NCBI RefSeq assembly: GCF_011043735.1
Contig: NZ_JAAKGV010000004.1
Location: forward strand, 248,001 to 312,000
Direction: 5' to 3'
DNA: 64,000 nt
Source: Methylobacterium sp. DB0501
GTDB taxonomy: Bacteria > Pseudomonadota > Alphaproteobacteria > Rhizobiales > Beijerinckiaceae
The notes beneath the pieces were generated by a model, which ran no database searches, was not told the origin of the DNA, and worked only from the letters and a program-made list of their open reading frames with translations. Shown here piece after piece: positions 40,904 to 50,409 of the stretch. Position numbers and translations under genes: made by a program. Numbering within the stretch: the first letter of the stretch is position 1; every line of letters starts with the position of its first letter.

Positions 40904-41203
40904 ATGCCTCGAATGCGCACCCATCCTGGAGAGTATCTTCTTGAGGAATATCTCAAGCCTCTAAAACTCAGTGCAAGGCAGCTCGCGGACGCGCTCGACG
41001 TGCCGCACAATCGGATCAGCGATATCGTCCGTGAGCGCCGGGGCGTCACGGCTGATACGGCACTCAGGCTGGGCCGGTACTTCGGCACCACGGCGCAATT
41101 CTGGATCAACCTGCAGGCAGCCTACGACCTTGCGAACGCACAGGCCGCGATCGACCTGTCCAAGATCACGCCGCGAGAGATACCCGAGGCTGCCTCAGCC
41201 TGA
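40904..41203 (+). CDS. higA: HigA-type antitoxin, XRE-like
   Basis: A 99-residue antitoxin with a helix-turn-helix: MRTHPGEYLLEEYLKPLKLSARQLADALDVPHNRISDIVRERRGVTADTALRLGRYFGTT, the canonical HigA pattern. It neutralises HigB and represses the operon by binding the palindrome upstream. ATG 40904 is chosen because the conserved MPRMRTHPGE begins there. It is convergent with the OlsB-like gene, only 27 bp away. Confidence 0.94.
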   Translation: MPRMRTHPGEYLLEEYLKPLKLSARQLADALDVPHNRISDIVRERRGVTADTALRLGRYFGTTAQFWINLQAAYDLANAQAAIDLSKITPREIPEAASA

Positions 41204-41230
41204 TGATCCATAGCGGCGAGGCATGGCGGC

Positions 41231-42232
41231 TCACGCCGCGTGCCGCCCCGCCTCCGCGCCGAAATGCCCGATATACCGCTTGGCGATGGCCTCCACGGGC
41301 AGCACCACGAACACGTCGGTCGTGCCGAACTGGCGATCGACCACCGCGCCGTCGCCGAAGGTGGCGCCGACCCGAAGATACCCCTTGATCAGCGGCGGCA
41401 GGGCCTGGAGGGCGGCCTTCGGGTCGATTGCCTCGCGGCTCAGGCGGTCCATGGCGACGTGGCGGCCGGGCAGCGCCCGGGCGCGCCAGCCCTCGGGGGC
41501 GCGGGCGAAGTGATGCAGGAAGCTCAAGGGGAGCGCGAGGCGGTCGGGATCGGTGCCTTCCAGGCTGGCGCAGCCGAGCATCGCGTCGATGCGGTGATGG
41601 AGCACGTAGGTCCAGATGCCGTGCCAGAGCAGCTCGACGGTGCGCTTGGTTCGGTAGGGCTTGAGCACGCAGGAGCGGCCGAGCTCCAGCACCCGCTTGC
41701 CGGCATTGGCGTCGAGGACCGGGCCGAGATCGTATTCGCCGGCGGTGTAGAACCCGAAGTTCCGGTCGGCCTGCTCCTGACGCAGGAGGCGGTAGGTGCC
41801 GACGACCCGGGGCTTGGGCTTGCGGAAGGGCTTGGCTTCCCGCGCGGCGTGGTCGATCACCAGGAGGTGGTCGCAGACCGCGTCGTACTCGTCGGCGTCG
41901 CGGCGCTTGAGCAGGGCCATGCCGGTCGGGATCGCCGCCATCTCCTCGTAGAAGACGCGGTAGCGCAGGCGCTGGGCCCGCTTGACCTCCTTCGGCGTCG
42001 TCGCGAGGCGCACCTCGAGCGAGCCGATGCGGCCGAGCACCGGGTCGAGGCCGGGAGTCTCGAAGTGCCTGAGGCGCGGGAACAGCCGCGAGGATGGGCC
42101 AAACCCCTTCTGGCCGAATCCCTTGAGGTGGATGCCGCCTTCCGCGGCCCGGCCCAGGAGGCGGGTCAGGGGAATGCCGGGCGGAGCATCGCGGCCGTCG
42201 CCGGCAGGGCCGCGGGTGAGGAACGGAACCAT
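41231..42232 (-). CDS. olsB: OlsB-like GNAT acyltransferase (ornithine lipid synthesis)
   Basis: A 333-residue protein of the PlsC-independent hemolysin/OlsB acyltransferase group. Visible are RYRVFYEEM, VVGTYRLLRQEQA, YDLGPVLDANAGKRVLELGRSCVLKPYRTKRTVELLWHGIW and CASLEGTDPDRLALPLSFLHHF, all typical of L-ornithine N-acyltransferase. It would make lyso-ornithine lipid; the partner OlsA is not nearby. ATG 42232 is used; a TTG at 42310 would add 26 Ala/Thr-rich residues. Neither has a strong ribosome-binding site. Confidence 0.85.
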   Translation of the reverse strand: MVPFLTRGPAGDGRDAPPGIPLTRLLGRAAEGGIHLKGFGQKGFGPSSRLFPRLRHFETPGLDPVLGRIGSLEVRLATTPKEVKRAQRLRYRVFYEEMAAIPTGMALLKRRDADEYDAVCDHLLVIDHAAREAKPFRKPKPRVVGTYRLLRQEQADRNFGFYTAGEYDLGPVLDANAGKRVLELGRSCVLKPYRTKRTVELLWHGIWTYVLHHRIDAMLGCASLEGTDPDRLALPLSFLHHFARAPEGWRARALPGRHVAMDRLSREAIDPKAALQALPPLIKGYLRVGATFGDGAVVDRQFGTTDVFVVLPVEAIAKRYIGHFGAEAGRHAA

Positions 42233-42399
42233 GGTCGAGGCATCCCGTGCGGCGCCGACCGATCCGGCGCCCGTCGACGCGGTCGCCGCGACCGCCCCGC
42301 GTGCCGACAAGACACCACGAAGGCAGTACGGGAATATGACAGGGGTTTACAAGGCCCTTCAACGAGTTGGCGGGGCACGATGCCCCGCCCGCCGGCGAA

Positions 42400-42786
42400 T
42401 CAGACGAACTGGCTCAGACCCGGGATCGAGCCGACGATCGGGCCCATCACGTCCTCGCCGGCCTTCTCGCGGCCATAGGCGAACAGCTCGCGGCCGAGCG
42501 GCTGCATCTGGTTCATCGGCACGCCAGCCGACATCAGCTTCTGGCCGAGCGCCATCACGCCGCCGCCCATCATCCCGCCGAGCATGCCCATCAGGCCGCC
42601 GCCGCCCTCGCCGGCTCCCGCCTGGGCGATCGCCGTCTCGGCGCCCGGCATCGCGGCGATGAGCTGGTTGACCTCCGTGGCCGGGCCCTCCTTCTGCAGG
42701 AAGGCCAGGATGTGGCCGATCGCCGTCTGGGCCGTGGTCGCGTCCAGTCCCGTGGCCTGCGTCACCCGGGCAACAAGCTCTTCCAT
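42400..42786 (-). CDS. Small DUF2267/DUF2780-like protein
   Basis: A 128-residue helical protein. It has an N-terminal domain (MEELVARVTQATGLDATTAQTAIGHILAFLQKEG), a Gly/Met-rich loop (GGGGLMGMLGGMMGGGVMALG, residues about 60-80) and a C-terminal helix with LGRELFAYGREKAGEDVMGPIV. Proteins of this type are common in Methylobacterium and Bradyrhizobium but have no known role. It is single-gene and divergent from rplU. Confidence 0.72.
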   Translation of the reverse strand: MEELVARVTQATGLDATTAQTAIGHILAFLQKEGPATEVNQLIAAMPGAETAIAQAGAGEGGGGLMGMLGGMMGGGVMALGQKLMSAGVPMNQMQPLGRELFAYGREKAGEDVMGPIVGSIPGLSQFV

Positions 42787-42896
42787 CGTGGTCTCCCGCA
42801 CCTCTCGCGTGCGACCGGCCGGCCGGCACGCCGGGCGGTCTTCGGCGAAGGTCGCCGCGAAATCAAGGCACGGCCGGAAAACCGGGGGCGACGGCG

Positions 42897-42925
42897 TTGA
42901 CAGACTGCGCCCGCACCCGTAACGG
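42897..42925 (+). promoter_or_regulatory. Likely promoter of rplU-rpmA
   Basis: A perfect -35 TTGACA (42897-42902) is followed after 17 bp by TAACGG (42920-42925). It would start transcription near 42932, giving a leader of about 130 nt before rplU. Confidence 0.6.
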
Positions 42926-42933
42926 TGACATCT

Positions 42934-42961
42934 GGCGCGCGGGCTGAACGGCCCGCGCGCC
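42934..42961 (+). promoter_or_regulatory. GC-rich hairpin at the start of the rplU leader
   Basis: An 11-bp perfect stem (GGCGCGCGGGC with GCCCGCGCGCC) has a 6-nt loop and would form at the very 5' end of the transcript. It could be an autoregulatory site for L21, a stability element, or an antisense-strand terminator. Confidence 0.5.
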
Positions 42962-43060
42962 GTCGCGTTCGCGGCAGTCCTCCCGGGCTCCCGAACGTCA
43001 ACTGTCAAAAAGACGACCCCGGCGCAGCGCCGGAGGCCGGATGGAACACGGACGAGAACG

Positions 43061-43378
43061 ATGTTCGCAGTGATCAAGACCGGCGGCAAGCAGTACCGCG
43101 TCGCCGCCAACGACGTCATCACGATCGAGAAGCTCGAGGGCGAGGCCGGCACCGCCGTCACCTTCGGCGAAGTGCTGCTGTTCACCGACGGCGCCGGCGC
43201 GACCCAGGTCGGCGCCCCGCTGGTGTCGGGCGTCAGCGTCGCCGGCGAGATCGTGAAGCAGGCCCGCGGCCCGAAGGTCATCGCCTTCAAGAAGCGCCGC
43301 CGCCAGAACTCGCGCCGCAAGCGCGGTCACCGCCAGGACCTCACCGTGGTCCGCGTCACGGGCATCAGCGCCGCGTAA
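43061..43378 (+). CDS. rplU: Large ribosomal subunit protein bL21
   Basis: A 105-residue ribosomal protein that binds 23S rRNA. The start [30 protein letters not shown] and the end [26 protein letters not shown] are canonical. It is the first gene of rplU-rpmA and has a long leader with a strong hairpin. The length is normal. Confidence 0.98.
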   Translation: MFAVIKTGGKQYRVAANDVITIEKLEGEAGTAVTFGEVLLFTDGAGATQVGAPLVSGVSVAGEIVKQARGPKVIAFKKRRRQNSRRKRGHRQDLTVVRVTGISAA

Positions 43379-43420
43379 GCTGGCCGCGAGCCCCTTTTCC
43401 AGAATTCAGGAGTTAGCCCC

Positions 43421-43702
43421 ATGGCTCACAAGAAGGCAGGCGGTTCGTCCCGCAACGGTCGCGATTCGGCCGGTCGTCGTCTCGGCGTGAAGAAGTTCGG
43501 CAGCGAGGCCGTCATCGCCGGCAACATCATCGTGCGTCAGCGCGGCACCAAGTGGCATCCCGGCGTCAACGTCGGCATGGGCACCGACCACACCCTGTTC
43601 GCCCTCACCGCCGGCAAGGTGCAATTCATTACGAAACGAGGCCGCGCCTTCGTAACGGTCGTCGCCAACGACGCCGCCCCGGCCCTGGAGGCCGCAGAGT
43701 AA
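43421..43702 (+). CDS. rpmA: Large ribosomal subunit protein bL27
   Basis: A 93-residue ribosomal protein near the peptidyl-transferase centre. It starts [31 protein letters not shown] with no N-terminal extension, so the Firmicutes-type cleavage is not expected. It lies 42 bp after rplU and ends in a strong terminator. Confidence 0.98.
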   Translation: MAHKKAGGSSRNGRDSAGRRLGVKKFGSEAVIAGNIIVRQRGTKWHPGVNVGMGTDHTLFALTAGKVQFITKRGRAFVTVVANDAAPALEAAE

Positions 43703-43808
43703 TCCGACGGAGCCAGTGACGAGGGAGCTCCGCCGGTGTCCCCACACCGACCCGGCGACTCCTGCTCACCTTAGGCCCGTAAAACGGCCGAGCTCCGAGC
43801 GAGACCCG

Positions 43809-43838
43809 AAGGGAAGGTGGGGCACCACCTTCCCTTTC
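43809..43838 (+). terminator. Rho-independent terminator of rplU-rpmA
   Basis: A 12-bp stem (AAGGGAAGGTGG with CCACCTTCCCTT) has a GGCA loop and is followed by TCGTCGTTCTCG. It lies in the 190-bp spacer before the GNAT gene. Confidence 0.75.
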
Positions 43839-43895
43839 GTCGTTCTCGTAACCGCGCCCGAGCGGGAGGCTCTGGGTTCGGATCGGAGTCAGGCG

Positions 43896-44531
43896 ATGTT
43901 TCCCGACCTCACCCGCGACGATGTCTTCCGGCTCGAGACCCGGAGGCTGTGGCTGCGCTGGGCCCGCCAGGCCGACGCGCAAGCCCTCGTCCGCTTCGCC
44001 GGTGAGAAAGCCGTAGCCGGGATGACCGCCCGGATTCCGCATCCGCTCGATCCGCCGACCGTGGACAATTTCATCCTCGCGTCGCGGCAGGCCAATGCGG
44101 ATGGTCGGGCGCTCGTCATGGCGATCACGCCGCGGCGGCACCCGACCCAGGCGATCGGCGTCGTCGGCATCGAGCCCGATCCGGACGGCGGCGCCCCGCA
44201 TCTCGGCTACTGGCTCGGCACCCCGCACTGGGGCCAGGGCCTCGCCACGGAAGCCGCACGGGCGATGATCGACGCCTTCTTCGCCTATACGGAGGGGAGC
44301 GAGCTCGCCTCGTCGGCCCGGGTGGTGAACCCGGCCTCGCGGCGGGTCCTGGAGAAGTGCGGCTTCGCCTCGGTCGGCTCCGGCCTCCAGGCCTTCCCGG
44401 CGCGCGGCGGCGTCTTCCCGGTCGACCGCTTCCGGCTCGACCGGCGGGCCTGGGACAGCCTGAAGACCTGGCACGCCGCCGGGCTCGTCTTCGAGCGTCA
44501 CGACCGGCCGGAATGCCGGGTCGTCGCCTGA
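43896..44531 (+). CDS. GNAT family N-acetyltransferase (RimJ/RimL-like)
   Basis: A 211-residue acetyltransferase. It has LETRRLWLRWARQADAQALVRFAG, GVVGIEPDPDGGAPHLGYWLGTPHWGQGLATEAARAMIDAFF (acetyl-CoA loop GQGLATEA) and SARVVNPASRRVLEKCGF. The conserved Rhizobiales position between rpmA and obgE suggests a link with ribosome biogenesis, perhaps N-terminal acetylation of a ribosomal protein, though this is inferred. ATG 43896 is used. Confidence 0.93.
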   Translation: MFPDLTRDDVFRLETRRLWLRWARQADAQALVRFAGEKAVAGMTARIPHPLDPPTVDNFILASRQANADGRALVMAITPRRHPTQAIGVVGIEPDPDGGAPHLGYWLGTPHWGQGLATEAARAMIDAFFAYTEGSELASSARVVNPASRRVLEKCGFASVGSGLQAFPARGGVFPVDRFRLDRRAWDSLKTWHAAGLVFERHDRPECRVVA

Positions 44532-45626
<1,095 letters not shown>

Positions 45627-45662
45627 GGCGCCAGGCAAGGCACTCAACGACGAGGATCTATC

Positions 45663-45941
45663 GTGGCTGAAAGACTGGTCATTACTGACCCGGGCACGAT
45701 CGCCATCGTCCTTCGTCAGGCCGCCCGGAGCGGAGCGACACCGGAGGACGTGGTTCTCCAGGCTCTCCGGGCCTTCGAGGCCACGATGCCCCCACGTGAC
45801 CAGCCGCCGGCGGGCAGAGCTGCCGATCCACCGGACTTCATCGCTCGGGCATTGGCCCGCGCTGCGTCGGCAAGAGCCGCGCTGCCTCCGGAGGCGAGCG
45901 AGGATCAGGGTGACCCCTACGACGATCCGGATCTGCGCTGA
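45663..45941 (+). CDS. Small hypothetical protein, possibly antitoxin-like
   Basis: A 92-residue acidic/Ala-rich protein between obgE and proB. The N-terminal part [33 protein letters not shown] could form a ribbon-helix-helix as in VapB-like antitoxins, but no toxin gene follows. The start is GTG 45663, with GACGAGGA upstream. It interrupts the usual obgE-proB adjacency. The assignment is weak. Confidence 0.55.
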   Translation: MAERLVITDPGTIAIVLRQAARSGATPEDVVLQALRAFEATMPPRDQPPAGRAADPPDFIARALARAASARAALPPEASEDQGDPYDDPDLR

Positions 45942-46035
45942 CGATCAAGGGACCGGGCGGCCTCGCCTTCGCGGGGGGGGCCGTCCTATGGCTCAGCTCG
46001 CGCGGCTTCCCGCTAGCAAGGACACGACGTTCAGC

Positions 46036-47190
46036 ATGACTGCTTCCGCCCTCAGCGAGCCCCCGGTCGTGCCCCCCACCCTCGACCAGTTCCGCCGCGT
46101 CGTGCTCAAGGTCGGCTCGGCGCTCCTCGTCGACCGGGCGCGGGGGCGGCTGCGCCATGCCTGGCTGGCGGCGCTAGCCGAGGACATCGCCGACCTGCAC
46201 GGGCGCGGCGTCGACGTGCTGGTGGTCTCCTCCGGCTCGATCGCGCTCGGGCGCACGGTGCTGAATTTCGGCCCGGGGCCCTTGCGCCTGGAGGAGAGCC
46301 AGGCCGCGGCGGCGGTGGGGCAGATCGCGCTCGCCCGGCACTGGTCGGAGGCGCTCGCCCATCACGGCATCGTCGCCGGCCAGATCCTGGTGACGCCGCA
46401 GGACACCGAGTCTCGCCGGCGCTACCTCAACGCGCGCGCCACCACCCTGAAGCTCCTCGAGGAGCGCGCCGTCCCGGTCGTCAACGAGAACGACACCGTC
46501 GCGACCTCGGAGATCCGCTACGGCGACAACGACCGCCTCGCCGCCCGGGTCGCCACGATGATCGGCGCCGACCTGCTGGTGCTCTTCTCCGACATCGACG
46601 GGCTCTACACCGCGCCGCCGGCGAGCGACCCGACCGCCGAGCACCTGCCGGTGATCGCCCGGATCACCCCGGAGATCGACGCGATGGCGGGAGGACCCGC
46701 CTCGGAACTGTCCCGCGGCGGCATGCGCACCAAGGTCGAAGCGGCCAAGATCGCGATTTCGGGCGGCACCCAGATGATGATCGCCGACGGCCGGGTGAAG
46801 AACCCGCTGAAGGCCGTGGCGTCGGGCGCGCGCTGCTCGTGGTTCCTCGCCGGCTCGACACCCGGCGCCGCCCGCAAGACGTGGATCGCCGGTTCCCTGG
46901 AGCCCCGCGGCACCCTGACGATCGATGCCGGCGCGGCGCGTGCGCTCCAGGGCGGGGCGAGCCTGCTGCCGGTCGGCGTCAGGCGGGTCGAGGGCAGCTT
47001 CAGCCGCGGCGACGCGGTGACGATCCGGTCCGAGGACGGGACGGTGCTCGCCCGCGGCCTCGTCGCCTATGACAGCGAGGATGCGGCGCGCATCCTCGGC
47101 CGGTCGAGCCGGGAGATCGAGGCGGTGCTGGGCTATCCGGGCCGGGCGGCCATGGTGCACCGGGACGATCTGGCGGTGGTGGGGGATTGA
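46036..47190 (+). CDS. proB: Glutamate 5-kinase
   Basis: A 384-residue enzyme that phosphorylates glutamate, the first step to proline. The amino-acid kinase domain has [52 protein letters not shown] and [19 protein letters not shown]-terminal PUA domain (about 295-375, [29 protein letters not shown]) is present. The normal downstream partner proA is absent here; a small minus-strand gene and homospermidine synthase follow instead. Confidence 0.97.
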   Translation: MTASALSEPPVVPPTLDQFRRVVLKVGSALLVDRARGRLRHAWLAALAEDIADLHGRGVDVLVVSSGSIALGRTVLNFGPGPLRLEESQAAAAVGQIALARHWSEALAHHGIVAGQILVTPQDTESRRRYLNARATTLKLLEERAVPVVNENDTVATSEIRYGDNDRLAARVATMIGADLLVLFSDIDGLYTAPPASDPTAEHLPVIARITPEIDAMAGGPASELSRGGMRTKVEAAKIAISGGTQMMIADGRVKNPLKAVASGARCSWFLAGSTPGAARKTWIAGSLEPRGTLTIDAGAARALQGGASLLPVGVRRVEGSFSRGDAVTIRSEDGTVLARGLVAYDSEDAARILGRSSREIEAVLGYPGRAAMVHRDDLAVVGD

Positions 47191-47336
47191 GGGGCTGGGA
47201 TCGTCCGGGCTCACCGCCGATCAAACGCCGCCGAACACCCCAAATACCAAGAAGGCGCCAGAGGGGCGGTTTCGCCCCCGGCGCCTGCGTGATGGAACCA
47301 TCGTCGGCGTCACCCCGGCGGACCGGGGCGGCGCGA

Positions 47337-47549
47337 TCAGCAGAAGTACTGGCCGATCTGGCGCTCGAGGTCGTCGGTGATGCGGCCGCCGCGGGTCTCC
47401 ACGAACTCGCCGATGCGCTGCTCCTGGCGGCGCTGGTTGGCGGCGTGGACCGCGTGGACGATGCGGCTGACGAGGGTGAGGATGCCGGGCTCCATGTCGG
47501 AGCGCTCCTCGACCGGGGAAATGAGAGAGTGGGTGATGACCGCGAGCAT
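47337..47549 (-). CDS. Small hypothetical protein
   Basis: A 70-residue protein, MLAVITHSLISPVEE at the start, then ILTLVSRIVHAVHAANQRRQEQRIGEFVETRGGRITDDLERQIGQYFC. The latter part is a charged helix similar to the short DUF1127-like and other small basic proteins common in Rhizobiales. No function is proposed. GGAG lies upstream of ATG 47549 (AGGAGATCCCC). It is convergent with proB. Confidence 0.6.
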   Translation of the reverse strand: MLAVITHSLISPVEERSDMEPGILTLVSRIVHAVHAANQRRQEQRIGEFVETRGGRITDDLERQIGQYFC

Positions 47550-47887
47550 GGGGATCTCCTGAAGAGTGCGCGCGGGCGTTTCCGGTGTTCTTGTTGCAAC
47601 GCAATATGGTCGCTACCGCGCTGCACACAAGCGCAGCGGTTGCAGCGGCGTCATGCGAATCCGACATGCCGCGTCCGGCGGCCGCGTTAACCCGGCAGTT
47701 ACGCTTGCACGTTGCGGACCAAAGGGTTGACCGGGGTTGACCCCGCCGACCCGACGCGTCAATCACCCCTCGCCTGCCCCCGTCGCCCGCGCGTCATGCT
47801 GGCCTGCTAGGCGAGCCGACCGGCCCGGGGAACGTTCTCCTGCGGGCGGGGCCCACCGTTAGCGACAATCCGGAGACCTTGAGCGCC
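47550..47887. other. Divergent intergenic region before homospermidine synthase
   Basis: No gene is supported. It holds the palindrome GTTGCAAC near 47600 and two copies of GGGTTGACC near 47723-47742, the latter possibly -35-like or a doubled binding site for the rightward gene. Confidence 0.5.
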
Positions 47888-49336
47888 ATGACCGACAGCG
47901 CCACGACCGACTGGCCCGTCCACGGCCGCATCAGCGGCCCGATCGTGATGATCGGCTTCGGCTCGATCGGCCGGGGCACCCTGCCCCTGATCGAGCGCCA
48001 CTTCACCTACGACAAGGCCCGGTTCACCGTGGTGGAGCCGTCGGACGCCCATAAGGCGCTCGCCGACAAGCACGGCCTGCGCTTCGAGCAGGTGGCGCTG
48101 ACCAAGGACAACTACCGGGAGGTTCTCACCCCGCTCCTCACCGAGGGCGGCGGCCAGGGTTTCTGCGTCAACCTCTCGGTCGATACCTCGTCGCGGGACA
48201 TCATGGAGCTGTGCCGCGAGATCGGTGCGCTCTACATCGACACCGTCGCCGAGCCGTGGCCGGGCTTCTACTTCGACAAGAATGCCGGCCCCGCCGACCG
48301 GACCAACTACGCGCTTCGCGAGCAGGTGCTCGATGCCCGCCGCCGCAAGCCCGGCGGCCCGACCGCGGTGTCGTGCTGCGGCGCCAATCCCGGCATGGTG
48401 TCGTGGTTCGTCAAGCAGGCGCTCCTCAACGTCGCGGCCGATCTCGGCCTCAAGACCCCCGAGCCGAAGTCCCGCGAGGACTGGGCCGCGCTGATGCGCG
48501 AGACCGGCGTCAAGGGCATCCACATCGCCGAGCGCGACACCCAGCGCGCCAAGTCGGAGAAGCCGCAGGGCGTCTTCGTCAACACCTGGTCGGTCGAGGG
48601 CTTCGTCTCCGAGGGCAACCAGCCGGCCGAACTCGGCTGGGGCACCCACGAGACCTGGATGCCGGAGAACGGCCGCACGCTGCCCAACGACGCCCCGGCG
48701 ATCTACCTGCTCCAGCCCGGCGCCGACACCCGCGTGCGCTCCTGGACCCCGACCGCGCAGGCGCAGTTCGGCTTCCTCGTCACCCACAACGAGGCGATCT
48801 CGATCGCCGACTACTACACCGTGCGCCAGGACGGGAAGGCGGTCTACCGGCCGACCTGCCACTACGCCTACCATCCCTGCAACGAGGCGGTGCTGTCGCT
48901 GCACGAGATGTGGGGCCAGGCCGGCAAGGTGCAGGAGAAGCACCACATCCTCGACGAGAACGAGATCGTCGACGGCATCGACGAGCTCGGCGTGCTGCTC
49001 TACGGCCACGGCAAGAACGCCTACTGGTACGGCTCGCAGCTCTCCATCGAGGAGACCCGCCGCATCGCCCCCTACCAGAACGCCACCGGCCTCCAGGTGA
49101 CCTCCGCCGTGCTCGCCGGCATGGTCTGGGCGCTCGAGAACCCGGAGGCCGGCATCGTCGAGGCCGACGAGGTCGATTTCCGCCGCTGCCTCGAGGTGCA
49201 GACCCCGTATCTCGGTCCGGTGATCGGGGTCTACACCGACTGGACCCCGCTCTCCGGCCGCCCCGGGCTGTTCCCGGAGGACATCGACGAGAGCGATCCC
49301 TGGCAGTTCCGCAACGTGCTAGTGCACGGCTCTTAA
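47888..49336 (+). CDS. hss: Homospermidine synthase
   Basis: A 482-residue NAD-dependent enzyme that makes sym-homospermidine from putrescine (and spermidine), a major polyamine in Alphaproteobacteria. The Rossmann motif is IVMIGFGSIGRGTLPLIERHF. Other characteristic stretches are IDTVAEPWPGFYFD, SCCGANPGMVSWFVKQALL and HGKNAYWYGSQLSIEE. The length is normal. ATG 47888 is used; a TTG three codons upstream would add MSA. Confidence 0.96.
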   Translation: MTDSATTDWPVHGRISGPIVMIGFGSIGRGTLPLIERHFTYDKARFTVVEPSDAHKALADKHGLRFEQVALTKDNYREVLTPLLTEGGGQGFCVNLSVDTSSRDIMELCREIGALYIDTVAEPWPGFYFDKNAGPADRTNYALREQVLDARRRKPGGPTAVSCCGANPGMVSWFVKQALLNVAADLGLKTPEPKSREDWAALMRETGVKGIHIAERDTQRAKSEKPQGVFVNTWSVEGFVSEGNQPAELGWGTHETWMPENGRTLPNDAPAIYLLQPGADTRVRSWTPTAQAQFGFLVTHNEAISIADYYTVRQDGKAVYRPTCHYAYHPCNEAVLSLHEMWGQAGKVQEKHHILDENEIVDGIDELGVLLYGHGKNAYWYGSQLSIEETRRIAPYQNATGLQVTSAVLAGMVWALENPEAGIVEADEVDFRRCLEVQTPYLGPVIGVYTDWTPLSGRPGLFPEDIDESDPWQFRNVLVHGS

Positions 49337-49476
49337 ACCGCCCATCGACGGTACGGGGCGTAAACGCCCATCGCGACGCGGCATCGCGCCCCTTGTTCGG
49401 GCGCGGTGCCGCGCTGCCGCAGGCTGTCGCCCGTCCCCGCCCGGTGCTACCATCGTGGCGGTGACAGGGAGCCGTC

Positions 49477-50043
49477 ATGTCGCTCGCGCTGCGGCGCGCC
49501 CCGCGGATGCGGGTCGCCGATTTCATCGAGATGATCCGCGACCGCCCGGACGAGGAGCGCTGGGAGCTTCTCGACGGCGAGGCGGTGCTGATGGCGCCGG
49601 CCAGCGAGCGCCATAACCAGATCTCCATGAATCTGGGGCGTCAGCTGGGGGCGCTGGCCGATAAGCTAGGCTGTCGGGCTTTGGCCGGAATGGCCGTGCG
49701 CAACGACTTCGTCGACGACTTTGCGCCGATCCCCGACATCATCGTCCGCTGCGGTCCACTTCTTTCCGACGGCTATGCCCGTGACCCGCTGATCGTCGCC
49801 GAGGTGCTGTCGCCCTCGACCATGAACAACGACCGGGGTCGCAAAGCCGAGTTCTACCAGGGACTCCAGACCCTGCGCACCTACCTGATCGTCTACCAGG
49901 ACGAAGTCCGCGTGGAGGTTTGGTCGCGAGGGAACGGTCCGAGCTGGTCCCTGCGCGTCCTCGGCCGCGACGACGTCATCCCACTTCCGGATCTCGGCGG
50001 GGAGATCCCCGTCGCCGCCCTGTATCACGGCCTTCCCCTCTGA
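49477..50043 (+). CDS. Uma2 family (DUF820) putative endonuclease
   Basis: A 188-residue protein of the PD-(D/E)xK nuclease-like Uma2 family. It has MRVADFIEMIRDRPDEERWELLDGEAVLMAPAS, the catalytic-type PDIIV strand and LIVAEVLSPSTMNNDRGRKAEFYQGLQTLRTYLIV with the conserved Glu and Lys. The role of this family is unsettled. ATG 49477 follows GGGAG. It is followed closely by a small protein and an amidase gene. Confidence 0.92.
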   Translation: MSLALRRAPRMRVADFIEMIRDRPDEERWELLDGEAVLMAPASERHNQISMNLGRQLGALADKLGCRALAGMAVRNDFVDDFAPIPDIIVRCGPLLSDGYARDPLIVAEVLSPSTMNNDRGRKAEFYQGLQTLRTYLIVYQDEVRVEVWSRGNGPSWSLRVLGRDDVIPLPDLGGEIPVAALYHGLPL

Positions 50044-50057
50044 CGCCCGAGCCGCCC

Positions 50058-50405
50058 TTGCCCCATTTCGACGAATTCTACGCCAACAAGCTGCGCGGCA
50101 CCCTCGGGGTGACCGACGCCGAATCGGTGCTCGACCTGCGCGGTGCCCCCCGGGCCAAGGCCGAGGCCTCCCTCGCCGACATGCTGGAGCGCAGCCGCTT
50201 CGCCAAGGGCAAGACCGTGGCGGTGCGCCTCGACGCGCCGGTGCCCGGCGGCGGCGAGACCCTGTTCCAGCCGGTCGGCCGCCAGCTCCTCGACGCCAAG
50301 CGCCGCGGCTGGGTCGACCGCCTCCAGACCCTGCCGTCCCAGGACGGGCTCGGCTTCTACATCGCCCTGGCCGGGCGCCCCGACAAGACGCCCGAGGCGC
50401 GCTGA
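50058..50405 (+). CDS. Small protein of unknown function
   Basis: A 115-residue protein starting LPHFDEFYANKLRGTLGVTDAESVLDLRGAPRAKAEASLADMLERSRF. The LDLRGxxxxxA phrase recalls the start of Smr domains, but the rest (VRLDAPVPGGGETLFQPVGRQLLDAKRRGWVDRLQTLPSQDGLGFYIALAG) does not fit well, so no family is assigned. No ATG or GTG is available. TTG 50058 is the first usable start; CTG 50040, overlapping the Uma2 stop, is an alternative. It lies 4 bp before the amidase gene. Confidence 0.7.
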   Translation: MPHFDEFYANKLRGTLGVTDAESVLDLRGAPRAKAEASLADMLERSRFAKGKTVAVRLDAPVPGGGETLFQPVGRQLLDAKRRGWVDRLQTLPSQDGLGFYIALAGRPDKTPEAR

Positions 50406-50409
50406 CGCG

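Noticed and set aside
45663..45941. Full toxin-antitoxin locus
   Set aside because: Only an antitoxin-like N-terminus is seen, and no toxin frame lies in the 94-bp gap before proB.
50058..50405. Smr-domain endonuclease
   Set aside because: Only the LDLRG phrase fits. The later conserved Smr motifs are missing, so I left it unassigned.
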